Assembly: GCA_035288225.1 (NCBI GenBank)
Contig: DATEAT010000171.1
Span: 1-11,517 of the forward strand
DNA from: RBG-16-64-43 sp035288225
GTDB lineage: Bacteria; Chloroflexota; Anaerolineae; Anaerolineales; RBG-16-64-43
DNA length: 11,517 nt
Reading direction: 5' to 3'
Part shown: positions 1-6,404 of the stretch, piece by piece
Numbering within the stretch: position 1 is the first letter of the stretch
Layout: each line of letters begins with the position of its first letter
Notes under the pieces: generated by a model
The model's database searches: none
What the model saw: only the letters and a program-made list of their open reading frames with translations
Told to the model about the DNA's origin: nothing
Translations under genes and position numbers: made by a program

Positions 1-1330
1 CCAGCGGCTTGAGCCCTTCGCCGGGGTTGGGCGCCACGAGGAATTCCACCCGGTCGAGGCCGGCGGCCTCATAGGCCACGCGCCGCTCTCCGGCATAGGC
101 CCCCAGCGGATCGTCCTTCCACTGGATATCGACCGCAAAGCGTGCGCCGGCCATGCGAAGATCGCCCAGTTCAGCCTCGATGCCGCGTGCGAGATCGGCC
201 CCTGCGGCCCGCCGCTTCTCGGAGAGCGCGGCGCCCAGCGTGCCCACGCTGCGCAGCCTTTGTTCTTCCTGCGCCGCGAGTTCGGCCATGCGTTCATCGG
301 CATGGGTGATGCCGTCCATCTCGCGCTGAGCTTTCAGCGCGTACTCACCAATGGCCGCGAGTGATTCGCCGTACTTGCGCTTGAGGTTGGCAATGAGTTC
401 GAGGCGCTCCTCAACCTGCTCCAGACGCCGCGGGTTGAACTCGATCGATTCGCGGTACGCCCGCAGCTCGCGTGCCAACTCGGCCAGCTGCTCCGCCGCG
501 CCTTGCAGCGAGTCGCGCGCCGCGTTGCGTGTTGTGTCGATGCGTGCCAGCGCGCTCAGGGCGCGCTCGGCTTCGCCGACGAGATCTGTGGCGGCCACCC
601 TCTCTTGGCTGCCCTCATCCAAAGCCAGGATGGCCGCATCGGCCAGCGCCGCCAGTTGTTCAGCGTTCGCGAGGCGCGTACGCTCCTCGAGCAGCGTCTC
701 GTCCTCACCCGGTTTGAGTTTGGCCGCGCCGATCTCGTTGATCTGAAACGTCAGCATGTCGGCCCGCCGAGCCGCGTCGCGTTCGCCGTCGCGCAGCCGT
801 TGCAGCTCTTCGCGCACCGCGCGCAAAGCCAGCACCTCCGCCGCCAACGCGTCGCGTTCCGTCTCAACTCCCGCGAAGCGATCCAAGAGACCCAGATGCT
901 CGCGCACGCGCAGCAGCGAAAGATGTTCCGATTGGCCGTGCACGTCGACCAGATATTGACCGATCTCGCGCAATACGCCGAGGTTGACCACGCGCCCGTT
1001 GACGCGCGCGATGTTGCGCCCTTCGCGGCGCACCTCGCGTCCCAGGGTAAGCGTGCCGTCTTCTTCCCACAGACCTTCCGCCTCCAAGATGGACTGCACC
1101 TCGCTGCGCAACTCGGACGGCAATTGGAAGGCGCCTTCCACCGTCGCCACCTCCGCAGAGGTGCGGATGACGGCGCTCTCCGCGCGCCCGCCCAGAAGGA
1201 GCTCGATCGCATCGACGATGATCGATTTGCCCGCGCCGGTCTCGCCCGTAAAGACGATCAGCCCCGGCTTGAGCGTGAGGTGCAGCTCATCGATGATCGC
1301 GAAGTTGTGGATCCACAGTTCAGTCAGCAC
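1..1330 (-). CDS. recN: DNA repair protein RecN, N-terminal 443 residues (gene runs off the left edge)
   Basis: RecN is a cytoplasmic SMC-like ATPase that acts in recombinational repair of double-strand breaks. I translated this frame by hand from the GTG at 1330 to the left edge and found no stop. The N-terminus reads VLTELWIHNFAIIDEL, then Walker A GETGAGKS at residues 29-36 and LLLGGRAES. The family segments VNGRVVNLGVLREI and LVDVHGQSEHLSLL follow, then the coiled-coil arms and the return segment ending in VEFLVAPNPGEGLKPL. The cut falls just before the expected ABC signature (SGGELSR), so about 110-130 residues are missing. An in-frame TGA at 1342-1340 makes GTG 1330 the furthest upstream start; the ribosome site (GTGAG) is weak. 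It is the last gene of the NAD kinase / B-box / recN string, and NAD kinase next to recN is common in bacteria. Confidence 0.96.
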   Translation of the reverse strand, partial: MLTELWIHNFAIIDELHLTLKPGLIVFTGETGAGKSIIVDAIELLLGGRAESAVIRTSAEVATVEGAFQLPSELRSEVQSILEAEGLWEEDGTLTLGREVRREGRNIARVNGRVVNLGVLREIGQYLVDVHGQSEHLSLLRVREHLGLLDRFAGVETERDALAAEVLALRAVREELQRLRDGERDAARRADMLTFQINEIGAAKLKPGEDETLLEERTRLANAEQLAALADAAILALDEGSQERVAATDLVGEAERALSALARIDTTRNAARDSLQGAAEQLAELARELRAYRESIEFNPRRLEQVEERLELIANLKRKYGESLAAIGEYALKAQREMDGITHADERMAELAAQEEQRLRSVGTLGAALSEKRRAAGADLARGIEAELGDLRMAGARFAVDIQWKDDPLGAYAGERRVAYEAAGLDRVEFLVAPNPGEGLKPL

Positions 1331-1455
1331 GTTGGGTTCTCACGTCCGTTGTGGAGAATCCTTCACCGCCGAGAGCGCCGAGACATCCGCGAGGAACCGA
1401 GGATGAGTGCCGCTGTCGCCCCGGCATGGCTGCTCGCGCGGCCTGGGCGGCTCGC

Positions 1456-2001
1456 TCAAATCCGGATGCCGCGCAGGCTGGCCACGAGCGCGCCGATCAT
1501 CAAGAAGGCGTAAGCCGCGGGATAGACAATGGCCACCAACCCGCCGGCCAGCGCCTGCAGCGCACCGCCGCTGAGCAATCCAAGGCCGACGAGCACCAGT
1601 GGTCCGAGCACCTGCGGTGTGATTCCCACCGCGGCCCCGATGCCGGCCGCCAGCGGCAGGTAGCGGCTGCGGCGACGGCGAACCGCACGCCGCACGATTT
1701 CTGCTGTGCCGACCCCAATCGAGGGGGCGATGAAGAAGATGAAGAAACCCACGAACGAGAGAACCAACGACCCCAGGGCCGCGGCCACCGCCGAAACCAC
1801 GAAGGCAATGGCAAAGTCGTACCACTGGGCGGTTTCGAAGATCTTCTGTTGCCCGCGCACGCACTCTTTGCAGCGATAGCCCACCGGTGTGAGCACCGCG
1901 CATTTGGCGCAGATCGGCTTTTCGCAGCGGTTGCAGCGCAGGGTTGCAGGCCGCCCGGGGTGGTAAGCGCAGGTCGTGGAGGCAGCGTCGGAGGCAGTCA
2001 T
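1456..2001 (-). CDS. B-box zinc-finger membrane protein (hypothetical)
   Basis: 181 residues. The N-terminal 50 residues hold an eight-ligand metal knuckle: C11, H14, C23, C26, C31, C34, C44 and C47, spaced as in B-box-type zinc fingers. Hydrophobic stretches follow at about 61-95 and 118-175, separated by an arginine-rich loop (RRAVRRRRSR, about 104-113), giving three or four membrane segments. The finger is probably cytoplasmic. Proteins of this design are frequent in Chloroflexota and usually uncharacterised; I infer no specific function. The ATG at 2001 lies 10 bp after the NAD kinase stop, so the two are almost surely co-transcribed. Ribosome site is weak (GAGAG). It is followed by 125 bp of apparently empty sequence before recN. 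Confidence 0.87.
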   Translation of the reverse strand: MTASDAASTTCAYHPGRPATLRCNRCEKPICAKCAVLTPVGYRCKECVRGQQKIFETAQWYDFAIAFVVSAVAAALGSLVLSFVGFFIFFIAPSIGVGTAEIVRRAVRRRRSRYLPLAAGIGAAVGITPQVLGPLVLVGLGLLSGGALQALAGGLVAIVYPAAYAFLMIGALVASLRGIRI

Positions 2002-2011
2002 GAAACGGCTC

Positions 2012-2875
2012 TCAGGAACTGCGCTGCATGCGCGACATCATGTTGCGGAAGAAGTAGCCGCGGCCCTGCACGCGTACGAATCGGGCTTCGTCGGCCGAGG
2101 TCGAAACGTGCAGTTCGTCGCCGTCGGCCATATCGTCCGACGGCTGGCCGTCGCACGAGAGCAGGGCATCGTGCTCGTAGTGGAGGATGATCGATGCACG
2201 TGAACCCTCGGGCAAGACGATGCCGCGATCCATCGACAAATGCGCGGCAATCGGCACGAGCAGGATGTTGCGCATCTCGGGCGGCAGGATCGGCCCGCCC
2301 GCGGCCAGTGCATAAGCCGTCGAGCCGGTGGCCGTGGCCGCGACCAATCCGTCGGCGGCATATATAGCCAGCGGGTCGCCGTCAATGCGCGCCTCCAGGC
2401 GCAGCAGGCGCATCATGCGCCCGCGCGCCACAACGCACTCGTTGAGCACTTCCCACTCGCCGAGAAGCGTCTCGCCGCGGCGGTGTTCGGCGTGCAGCAT
2501 CATGCGCCGTTCGACCCAATAATGCCCCTGCAGGACCTGGCTCAAGCCTTCACGCCATTCCTCGCGCCGGAATTCGGCCAGGAAGCCGAAGCGCCCGAGG
2601 TTGACGCCCAGGATGGGTACGTGCGAGGGGGCGCACGCGTGCACCGAGCGCAGCATGGTCCCGTCGCCGCCCAGCGCAACCAGCAGGTCGAAGGCCCGCT
2701 CCCGCAGTCCGCGGGTGATCTCTTTATCGGTCAACAGACCACGCGTGACCTCGACCCCCTTCTCACGCAGGAAGGCGGCGATGTCGGGACTCAACTTGGC
2801 GGCTTCGGGCAATCGAGGGTGATGAGTCAGCGCGATGCGCTGCGGAGGCGGGAGAGGCGCGGTCGCGGAGGTCAT
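2012..2875 (-). CDS. nadK: NAD kinase (ATP-NAD kinase)
   Basis: Phosphorylates NAD to NADP in the cytoplasm, the only route to NADP in most bacteria. 287 residues, normal for the family. The GGDGTML motif is at residues 69-75 (GGDGT carries the catalytic Asp), followed by ILGVNLGRFGFLAEF, the conserved NE pair at 145-146 (LNECVVARG), and ADGLVAATATGSTAYALAAGGPI at 174-196 for NAD binding. The C-terminal LSCDGQ strand is also present. The ATG at 2875 has no Shine-Dalgarno sequence. Instead TATAAT lies 9 bases before it, which would give a leaderless or nearly leaderless transcript. The gene also follows the SAM hydrolase stop by 10 bp, so read-through from upstream is possible. The B-box gene follows 10 bp later. 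Confidence 0.96.
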   Translation of the reverse strand: MTSATAPLPPPQRIALTHHPRLPEAAKLSPDIAAFLREKGVEVTRGLLTDKEITRGLRERAFDLLVALGGDGTMLRSVHACAPSHVPILGVNLGRFGFLAEFRREEWREGLSQVLQGHYWVERRMMLHAEHRRGETLLGEWEVLNECVVARGRMMRLLRLEARIDGDPLAIYAADGLVAATATGSTAYALAAGGPILPPEMRNILLVPIAAHLSMDRGIVLPEGSRASIILHYEHDALLSCDGQPSDDMADGDELHVSTSADEARFVRVQGRGYFFRNMMSRMQRSS

Positions 2876-2884
2876 GGCCCGGCT

Positions 2885-2890
2885 ATTATA
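2885..2890 (-). promoter_or_regulatory. -10 box candidate for NAD kinase, predicting a leaderless mRNA
   Basis: On the minus strand TATAAT is followed by nine bases (AGCCGGGCC) and then the ATG of NAD kinase. A start 6-8 bases after the -10 would fall on or one to two bases before the ATG. No TTGACA-like -35 is seen at 16-18 bp. The hexamer overlaps the stop codon of the SAM hydrolase gene. Confidence 0.45.
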
Positions 2891-3755
2891 GCGCCTCGCT
2901 CGAGCTCCGGCGCGCGATGAACACCTCGACCGCCTCGCCGGGGCGCGCGCCCAGTCGTTGTGCCGCGTTGCCGTTCACCTCGGCCAGGCACAGGTGCTCG
3001 TCGCTGCTCCACAGTGCCACCAGCGAGCCGGCCGTGCCTTCAGCGAAGGTGCGCACCATTCCGGCGATCTCGAACTGGCCGAAGCGCACGCGCTCAACCT
3101 GCCCCCCGGCGCAATGCGCCGGCTCAATATTCGTCAGCACGTTCCCGAAGCGGTCGATCGTGGTCACCTCACCGCGCAGCCCACTCGTCGTCTGCTGCGG
3201 TTCGGCGAAGGGCAACGACACCGGATCCGCCAGCGGTGAGCCAAGCTGGGTGAGTGCCACGCCGCACGCTAAATGGGCCGCCACCGGAGCAAAGATATCG
3301 CGTCCGTGAAAGACGGGGCTCACTTCGCGCAACCAGTACTCGCGACGGTCGAGCACAACGACCTCACAAGCCAGCCCGGCACGCTGTGCGCCCTTCATCA
3401 GCAGCGTGGCCAACCCGTTATCCGGCCCGACAAACCACTGCTGCCCGATGCGCGCCGCGATCGGGCGGCGGGCCGTGCCCACGCCCGGGTCGACCACCGC
3501 CAGGTGAATCGTCCCCGGCGGGAAGTAGGGCGCTGCGCGCGCCAGCGCGCGTGCGGCCTGGCGCACATCCTGCGGCGGGATGAGATGCGTCAGGTCGACC
3601 ATCTGCACGTCAGGCGCAATCGAGAGGATCACGCCGCGCAGGATGCCAACGAAGACATCCTGCTCGCCGAAATCCGTCAGCAGGGTGATGCACGTCACGG
3701 GCACGATGGACTGTGCGTCTCTGGCGAGGTGTTTCGAAAGGACCATCGTTTTCAT
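2886..3755 (-). CDS. SAM hydroxide adenosyltransferase (DUF62 family, SAM hydrolase)
   Basis: This family splits S-adenosylmethionine with hydroxide into adenosine and methionine and is related to the fluorinase/chlorinase enzymes. 289 residues. Motifs: LLTDFGEQDVFVG (25-37), VVDPGVGT (87-94, with Asp89), Arg96/Arg97, GPDNG (110-114), FHGRDIF (149-155, His150) and TTIDRFGNVLTNI (198-210). The Asp-Arg-His set typical of the hydroxide branch is therefore present. Family members usually begin only a few residues before LLTDFG, so the first 20 residues here may not be translated. GTG codons at 3704 and 3698 are alternative starts, but no start has a clear ribosome site. The upstream side of the ATG at 3755 runs straight into a palindromic repeat block. 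NAD kinase follows after 10 bp. Confidence 0.93.
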   Translation of the reverse strand: MKTMVLSKHLARDAQSIVPVTCITLLTDFGEQDVFVGILRGVILSIAPDVQMVDLTHLIPPQDVRQAARALARAAPYFPPGTIHLAVVDPGVGTARRPIAARIGQQWFVGPDNGLATLLMKGAQRAGLACEVVVLDRREYWLREVSPVFHGRDIFAPVAAHLACGVALTQLGSPLADPVSLPFAEPQQTTSGLRGEVTTIDRFGNVLTNIEPAHCAGGQVERVRFGQFEIAGMVRTFAEGTAGSLVALWSSDEHLCLAEVNGNAAQRLGARPGEAVEVFIARRSSSEAL

Positions 3756-3759
3756 GCCC

Positions 3760-3945
3760 CCATCCCTAACCCCTCCCCGGGCTTGGGCCCGTCACGTTTG
3801 CCATCGCGACTCGCCGGGGGAGGGGAGAGGTCTTCAAGGAGGCGGGGGGCTTCGCCCCCCGCCTCCTTGAGTTTTTCCACCCCCTCTCCGCCGCGACCCG
3901 CTTCCTCCGAGATTGCCGGGAAGCGGAGAGGGGGAAGGGGGTGAG
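3760..3945. repeat. Composite palindromic repeat block (three hairpins)
   Basis: The 215-bp gap between the tyrosine phenol-lyase and SAM hydrolase genes is almost wholly inverted repeats. Left unit: CCCCTCCCCGG (3770-3780) against CCGGGGGAGGGG (3814-3825). Centre: a perfect 17-bp stem, 3834-3850 with 3854-3870 and loop TTC, followed on the plus strand by TTTTT (3872-3876). Right unit: CCCCCTCTCCGC (3880-3891) against GCGGAGAGGGGG (3923-3934), with a competing inner stem CCGCTTCC/GGAAGCGG. The C/G-tract vocabulary resembles dispersed intergenic palindromes of many high-GC genomes. No ORF here is credible. Confidence 0.8.
3834..3876 (+). terminator. Strong hairpin with T-run on the plus strand, centre of the repeat block
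   Basis: 17-bp uninterrupted stem with a 3-base loop, then GTTTTT on the plus strand. Both flanking genes are on the minus strand, where the stem is followed by AGACC rather than a T-run. As an intrinsic terminator it would therefore act against antisense transcription. On the minus strand it could still slow polymerase or stabilise the 3' end of the upstream message. Confidence 0.5.
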
Positions 3946-3970
3946 GCGGGAATGGTCTGGCCGCAAGCAG

Positions 3971-5350
3971 CTAGCGCATCTTGAACCGCGCCTGGAAGAA
4001 CCGCAGGTGTTCCGGTTCATACACCATGCGCAGCCCGCGGATCTTGGAGCGCGTCTCGTAGAGCGCCAGGCAGCTCTCGGCCACCACGTCCATGTGCAAG
4101 TTGGTGTACACGCGCCGCGGAATGGTCAGTCGCACCAACTCGAGCTTGGGGTACTTGTGTTTGCCGGTGGCCTTGTCGCGCCCGGCCGAGACCACACCGC
4201 GTTCCATTGCACGAACGCCGGAGTCGACATACAGTGCGGCGCACAGGGCTTGAGCCGGGAACACATCCTGCTCGAGGTGCGGCAGAAAGCGCCGTGTATC
4301 CAGGAACACGCCGTGCCCGCCGATCGGCAGCACGATCGGCACGCCGCCGGTGCGCAAGCGGTTGCCCAGGTAGTGGACCTGGCGCACGCGCGAGGCCACA
4401 TATTCGTCTTCGCACATCTCGTACGTGCCCAGGGCGATGGCCTCCATGTCGCGCCCGGCCAGCCCGCCGTAGGTGTGCAGGCCCTCGAACACGACCACCA
4501 TCTCGCGGGCCTTCTGAAAGAAACCCTCATTACGCGTGGCCAGGAAACCCCCGATGTTGACCAGGTTGTCTTTCTTGGCTGAGACCGTGCAGCCCTCGCC
4601 GTACGACATCATCTCTTTGATGATCTCCCGCACGGTGTGGTCGGCGTAGCCTTTCTCGCGCTGCTGGATGAAGTAGGCATTCTCCACCACGCGCGTCGCG
4701 TCGAAAATGATGGCCAGCTTGTTGCGCTTGGCCCAAGCCGAGACCGCGCGCAAACTGGCCATCGACATCGGCTGGCCGCCGGCCATATTGACGCACGTGG
4801 CCAGCGAGAGGTACGCGATCGAACTTGCCCCATGCTCCTTCACCAGTTTTTCAAGTTTGGCCAGGTCGACATTGCCTTTGAAGGGGTGCTCGCTCGTGGG
4901 GTCGTGGGCCTCATCAATGATCACATCCACAAAGACGCCGCCCGCGCGTTCGACGTGCTCACGGGTGGTGGTGAAGTACATGTTCATCGGCACGAATTGG
5001 CCGGGGCGGATGCGTATCTGCGAGGTGATGTGCTCGGCGCCGCGGCCCTGGTGGGTGGGCACCACGAAGGGGAAGCCGTACACGTCCTGCACGGCCTTCT
5101 CTAGTTTGTAGAAATTGCGGCTACCGGCGTAGGCCTCATCCCCCAGCATCATCCCGGCCCACTGCCGGTCGCTCATCGCGCTGGTACCGGAATCGGTGAG
5201 CAGATCGATGTACACATCTTCGCTGCGCAAGAGAAACGTGTTGAAACCGGCCTCCGCCATGGCGCGCGCCCGCGCCCGCCGCGGGATCTGGCGAATCGGC
5301 TCAACCATTTTGATCTTGTAGGGCTCAGCGATCGTGCGCTCGGGCATCAT
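3971..5350 (-). CDS. tpl: Tyrosine phenol-lyase (beta-tyrosinase), tryptophanase family
   Basis: PLP enzyme that cleaves L-tyrosine to phenol, pyruvate and ammonia. 459 residues from the ATG at 5350; Citrobacter TPL has 456. From remembered TPL and TnaA sequences it aligns with TPL almost without gaps. Conserved stretches include NTFLL..DVYIDLLTDSGT, the DEAYAGS segment (Tyr74, TPL Tyr71), PTHQGRGAE, MYFTTTR (Thr127), FDATRVVENAYFI and SAKKD with the PLP lysine at about 260. The substrate-deciding part is RAMERG (Met382/Arg384), as in TPL (SMERG) and unlike TnaA (RAVEIG). The end LRFFQARF keeps both TPL phenylalanines. This favours tyrosine over tryptophan as substrate. GGAGG lies 5 bases before ATG 5350; ATG 5347 is equally possible. 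No clear promoter or substrate transporter is seen beside it. Confidence 0.9.
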   Translation of the reverse strand: MMPERTIAEPYKIKMVEPIRQIPRRARARAMAEAGFNTFLLRSEDVYIDLLTDSGTSAMSDRQWAGMMLGDEAYAGSRNFYKLEKAVQDVYGFPFVVPTHQGRGAEHITSQIRIRPGQFVPMNMYFTTTREHVERAGGVFVDVIIDEAHDPTSEHPFKGNVDLAKLEKLVKEHGASSIAYLSLATCVNMAGGQPMSMASLRAVSAWAKRNKLAIIFDATRVVENAYFIQQREKGYADHTVREIIKEMMSYGEGCTVSAKKDNLVNIGGFLATRNEGFFQKAREMVVVFEGLHTYGGLAGRDMEAIALGTYEMCEDEYVASRVRQVHYLGNRLRTGGVPIVLPIGGHGVFLDTRRFLPHLEQDVFPAQALCAALYVDSGVRAMERGVVSAGRDKATGKHKYPKLELVRLTIPRRVYTNLHMDVVAESCLALYETRSKIRGLRMVYEPEHLRFFQARFKMR

Positions 5351-5362
5351 CTGCCTCCTCAA
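5351..5362 (-). promoter_or_regulatory. Ribosome binding site that fixes the tyrosine phenol-lyase start
   Basis: Minus-strand TTGAGGAGGCAG directly precedes ATGATG. Its TTG could be read as an in-frame start four codons upstream, but the GAGGAGG is better explained as the Shine-Dalgarno for the tandem ATGs at 5350/5347. Confidence 0.75.
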
Positions 5363-5428
5363 GGGTGGGGTTCGCGAGGGTAAAGCAAGAGGTCGAGCCG
5401 TTTGCAGGGGTGGCGCACGAAGCGGGGT

Positions 5429-6256
5429 TCAGGCCAGCCAGCCGGCCAATACCCCTGCCAGCGCAGCGCCTACCGTTGTGCAGGCGAAGTTTACCACTTC
5501 GTTTGAGACCACAGCCCAGCCGCCGGTGAGCGCGGTCGAACCACCGCAACGGTGTTGGGGATGCTGTTCGGTAGCTTTGCCGCAGACGAGGCAGCGGTAG
5601 CGTGCTTGCAACGTCGCTCCGAGCAGGCTATCGGCCAGCGCCCCCACGCTTCCTGCAACGGCCGTAAGCCCAGCCAGCAGCAGCGGTGCCCGCGCGCCGG
5701 GCGCACTCAGAAGCGACAACAGTGCGATGAGACCCGCCCCGCCAAATGAGGCGGCCAGGCCGGCACCGCTCACCGCACCCGAGGTTCCCGGTGTTGCGGG
5801 TGCAAGCGTGGTAATGAGCACAGGCCGGCGTCCAAGGCGCACGCCGATTTCGGTTGCCCAGGTATCGGCGTTGGCGGCCGCCAGCGCACCCGCGAACGCG
5901 GCCCAGACCACCGGGGAGAGTTCCCCGGCGGCGGGAAGAATCGCCCCGGCCACGAGGGCCGCCAACCCTCCATTGGCCAGCACCTGCGCGGCATCCCGCC
6001 GCCCGCTTTTCGAAAACTTGTCCGCTGCCTCGGCGGCGCGCGGGTTAACTGCCCGCGTGAGCAGCGACGAACTGATGAAGAAGGCGAGCAGCAACGCCGC
6101 GCCAGGCAAGCCGGCGCCGCCAAAGACCATCGTGCCGACAAGAACCGCAGCTGCTGCGCCGCCCGGCGAAAGCAACCCCATACGGAAAGCCGCCAGGCTC
6201 ACGATCAGCGCCAGGCCGAGGGCCAGCAACCAGCGAGAGAGGAGGATGTTGATCAC
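5429..6256 (-). CDS. DUF92 family integral membrane protein (VTE6/TMEM19-like)
   Basis: 275 residues, mostly hydrophobic, with about six membrane helices. Family marks: LLSPGGAAAAVLVGT (28-42), SGRRDAAQVLANGG (84-97), NADTWATEIG (129-138), GSVGALADSLLGA (202-214), a Cys/His cluster (C222, C225, H232, H235, C237), and NEVVNF (252-257). DUF92 includes plant VTE6, a phytyl-phosphate kinase; by analogy this could phosphorylate an isoprenoid alcohol phosphate, but that is only family inference. The start is GTG at 6256 with no visible ribosome site. Its upstream edge adjoins a perfect DnaA box (6258-6266). It lies 78 bp upstream of the tyrosine phenol-lyase gene in the same direction; a functional link is not evident. 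Confidence 0.88.
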   Translation of the reverse strand: MINILLSRWLLALGLALIVSLAAFRMGLLSPGGAAAAVLVGTMVFGGAGLPGAALLLAFFISSSLLTRAVNPRAAEAADKFSKSGRRDAAQVLANGGLAALVAGAILPAAGELSPVVWAAFAGALAAANADTWATEIGVRLGRRPVLITTLAPATPGTSGAVSGAGLAASFGGAGLIALLSLLSAPGARAPLLLAGLTAVAGSVGALADSLLGATLQARYRCLVCGKATEQHPQHRCGGSTALTGGWAVVSNEVVNFACTTVGAALAGVLAGWLA

Positions 6257-6257
6257 G

Positions 6258-6266
6258 TGTGGATAA
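6258..6266 (-). promoter_or_regulatory. DnaA box (TTATCCACA), copy 1
   Basis: Perfect match to the high-affinity DnaA box TTATCCACA on the minus strand, one base upstream of the GTG start of the DUF92 gene. It sits inside a 14-base direct repeat (CGTGTGGATAAGTG on the plus strand) shared with copy 2. A possible -10 (TATCCA) overlaps it, 16 bp from a TTGTCA at 6287-6282. Confidence 0.6.
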
Positions 6267-6278
6267 GTGCGCCCGGCT

Positions 6279-6302
6279 TGTTGACAACTCCGCCTGCGGA
6301 GT
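6279..6302. repeat. Weak DnaA-like box next to a short palindrome
   Basis: Between the two perfect DnaA boxes lies TTGTCAACA on the minus strand (6287-6279), two mismatches from the box consensus. It is followed by ACTCCGC-CT-GCGGAGT (6287-6302), a perfect 7-bp stem with a 2-base centre. Together with the flanking boxes this makes the gap unusually rich in protein-binding-like sites. Confidence 0.4.
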
Positions 6303-6332
6303 GCAGAAGAGGCGCACAGCCTGCCAGGTCCG

Positions 6333-6341
6333 TGTGGATAA
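6333..6341 (-). promoter_or_regulatory. DnaA box (TTATCCACA), copy 2
   Basis: Second perfect TTATCCACA on the minus strand, in the same orientation as copy 1 and 75 bp from it. The surrounding 14 bases are identical to copy 1. Confidence 0.6.
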
Positions 6342-6404
6342 GTGGCACCGCGCTGTGGAGTGGCGAGAGCGGACTCACAATCACCATCACCGCGGCCGGC
6401 CGCT

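Noticed and set aside
503..1513. Long plus-strand open frame opposite recN
   Set aside because: The recN frame on the other strand is open for 443 codons with clear family motifs. The plus frame gives Arg/Gln/Ala-rich sequence with no recognisable domain, typical of antisense shadows in GC-rich DNA.
3834..3870. Attenuator controlling the tyrosine phenol-lyase gene, like tnaC
   Set aside because: The hairpin is downstream of that gene, its T-run is on the other strand and there is no leader peptide.
6257..6404. Chromosome origin (oriC)
   Set aside because: Only two perfect DnaA boxes, no AT-rich unwinding segment and no dnaA, dnaN or other replication gene in view; kept only as a DnaA-site cluster.
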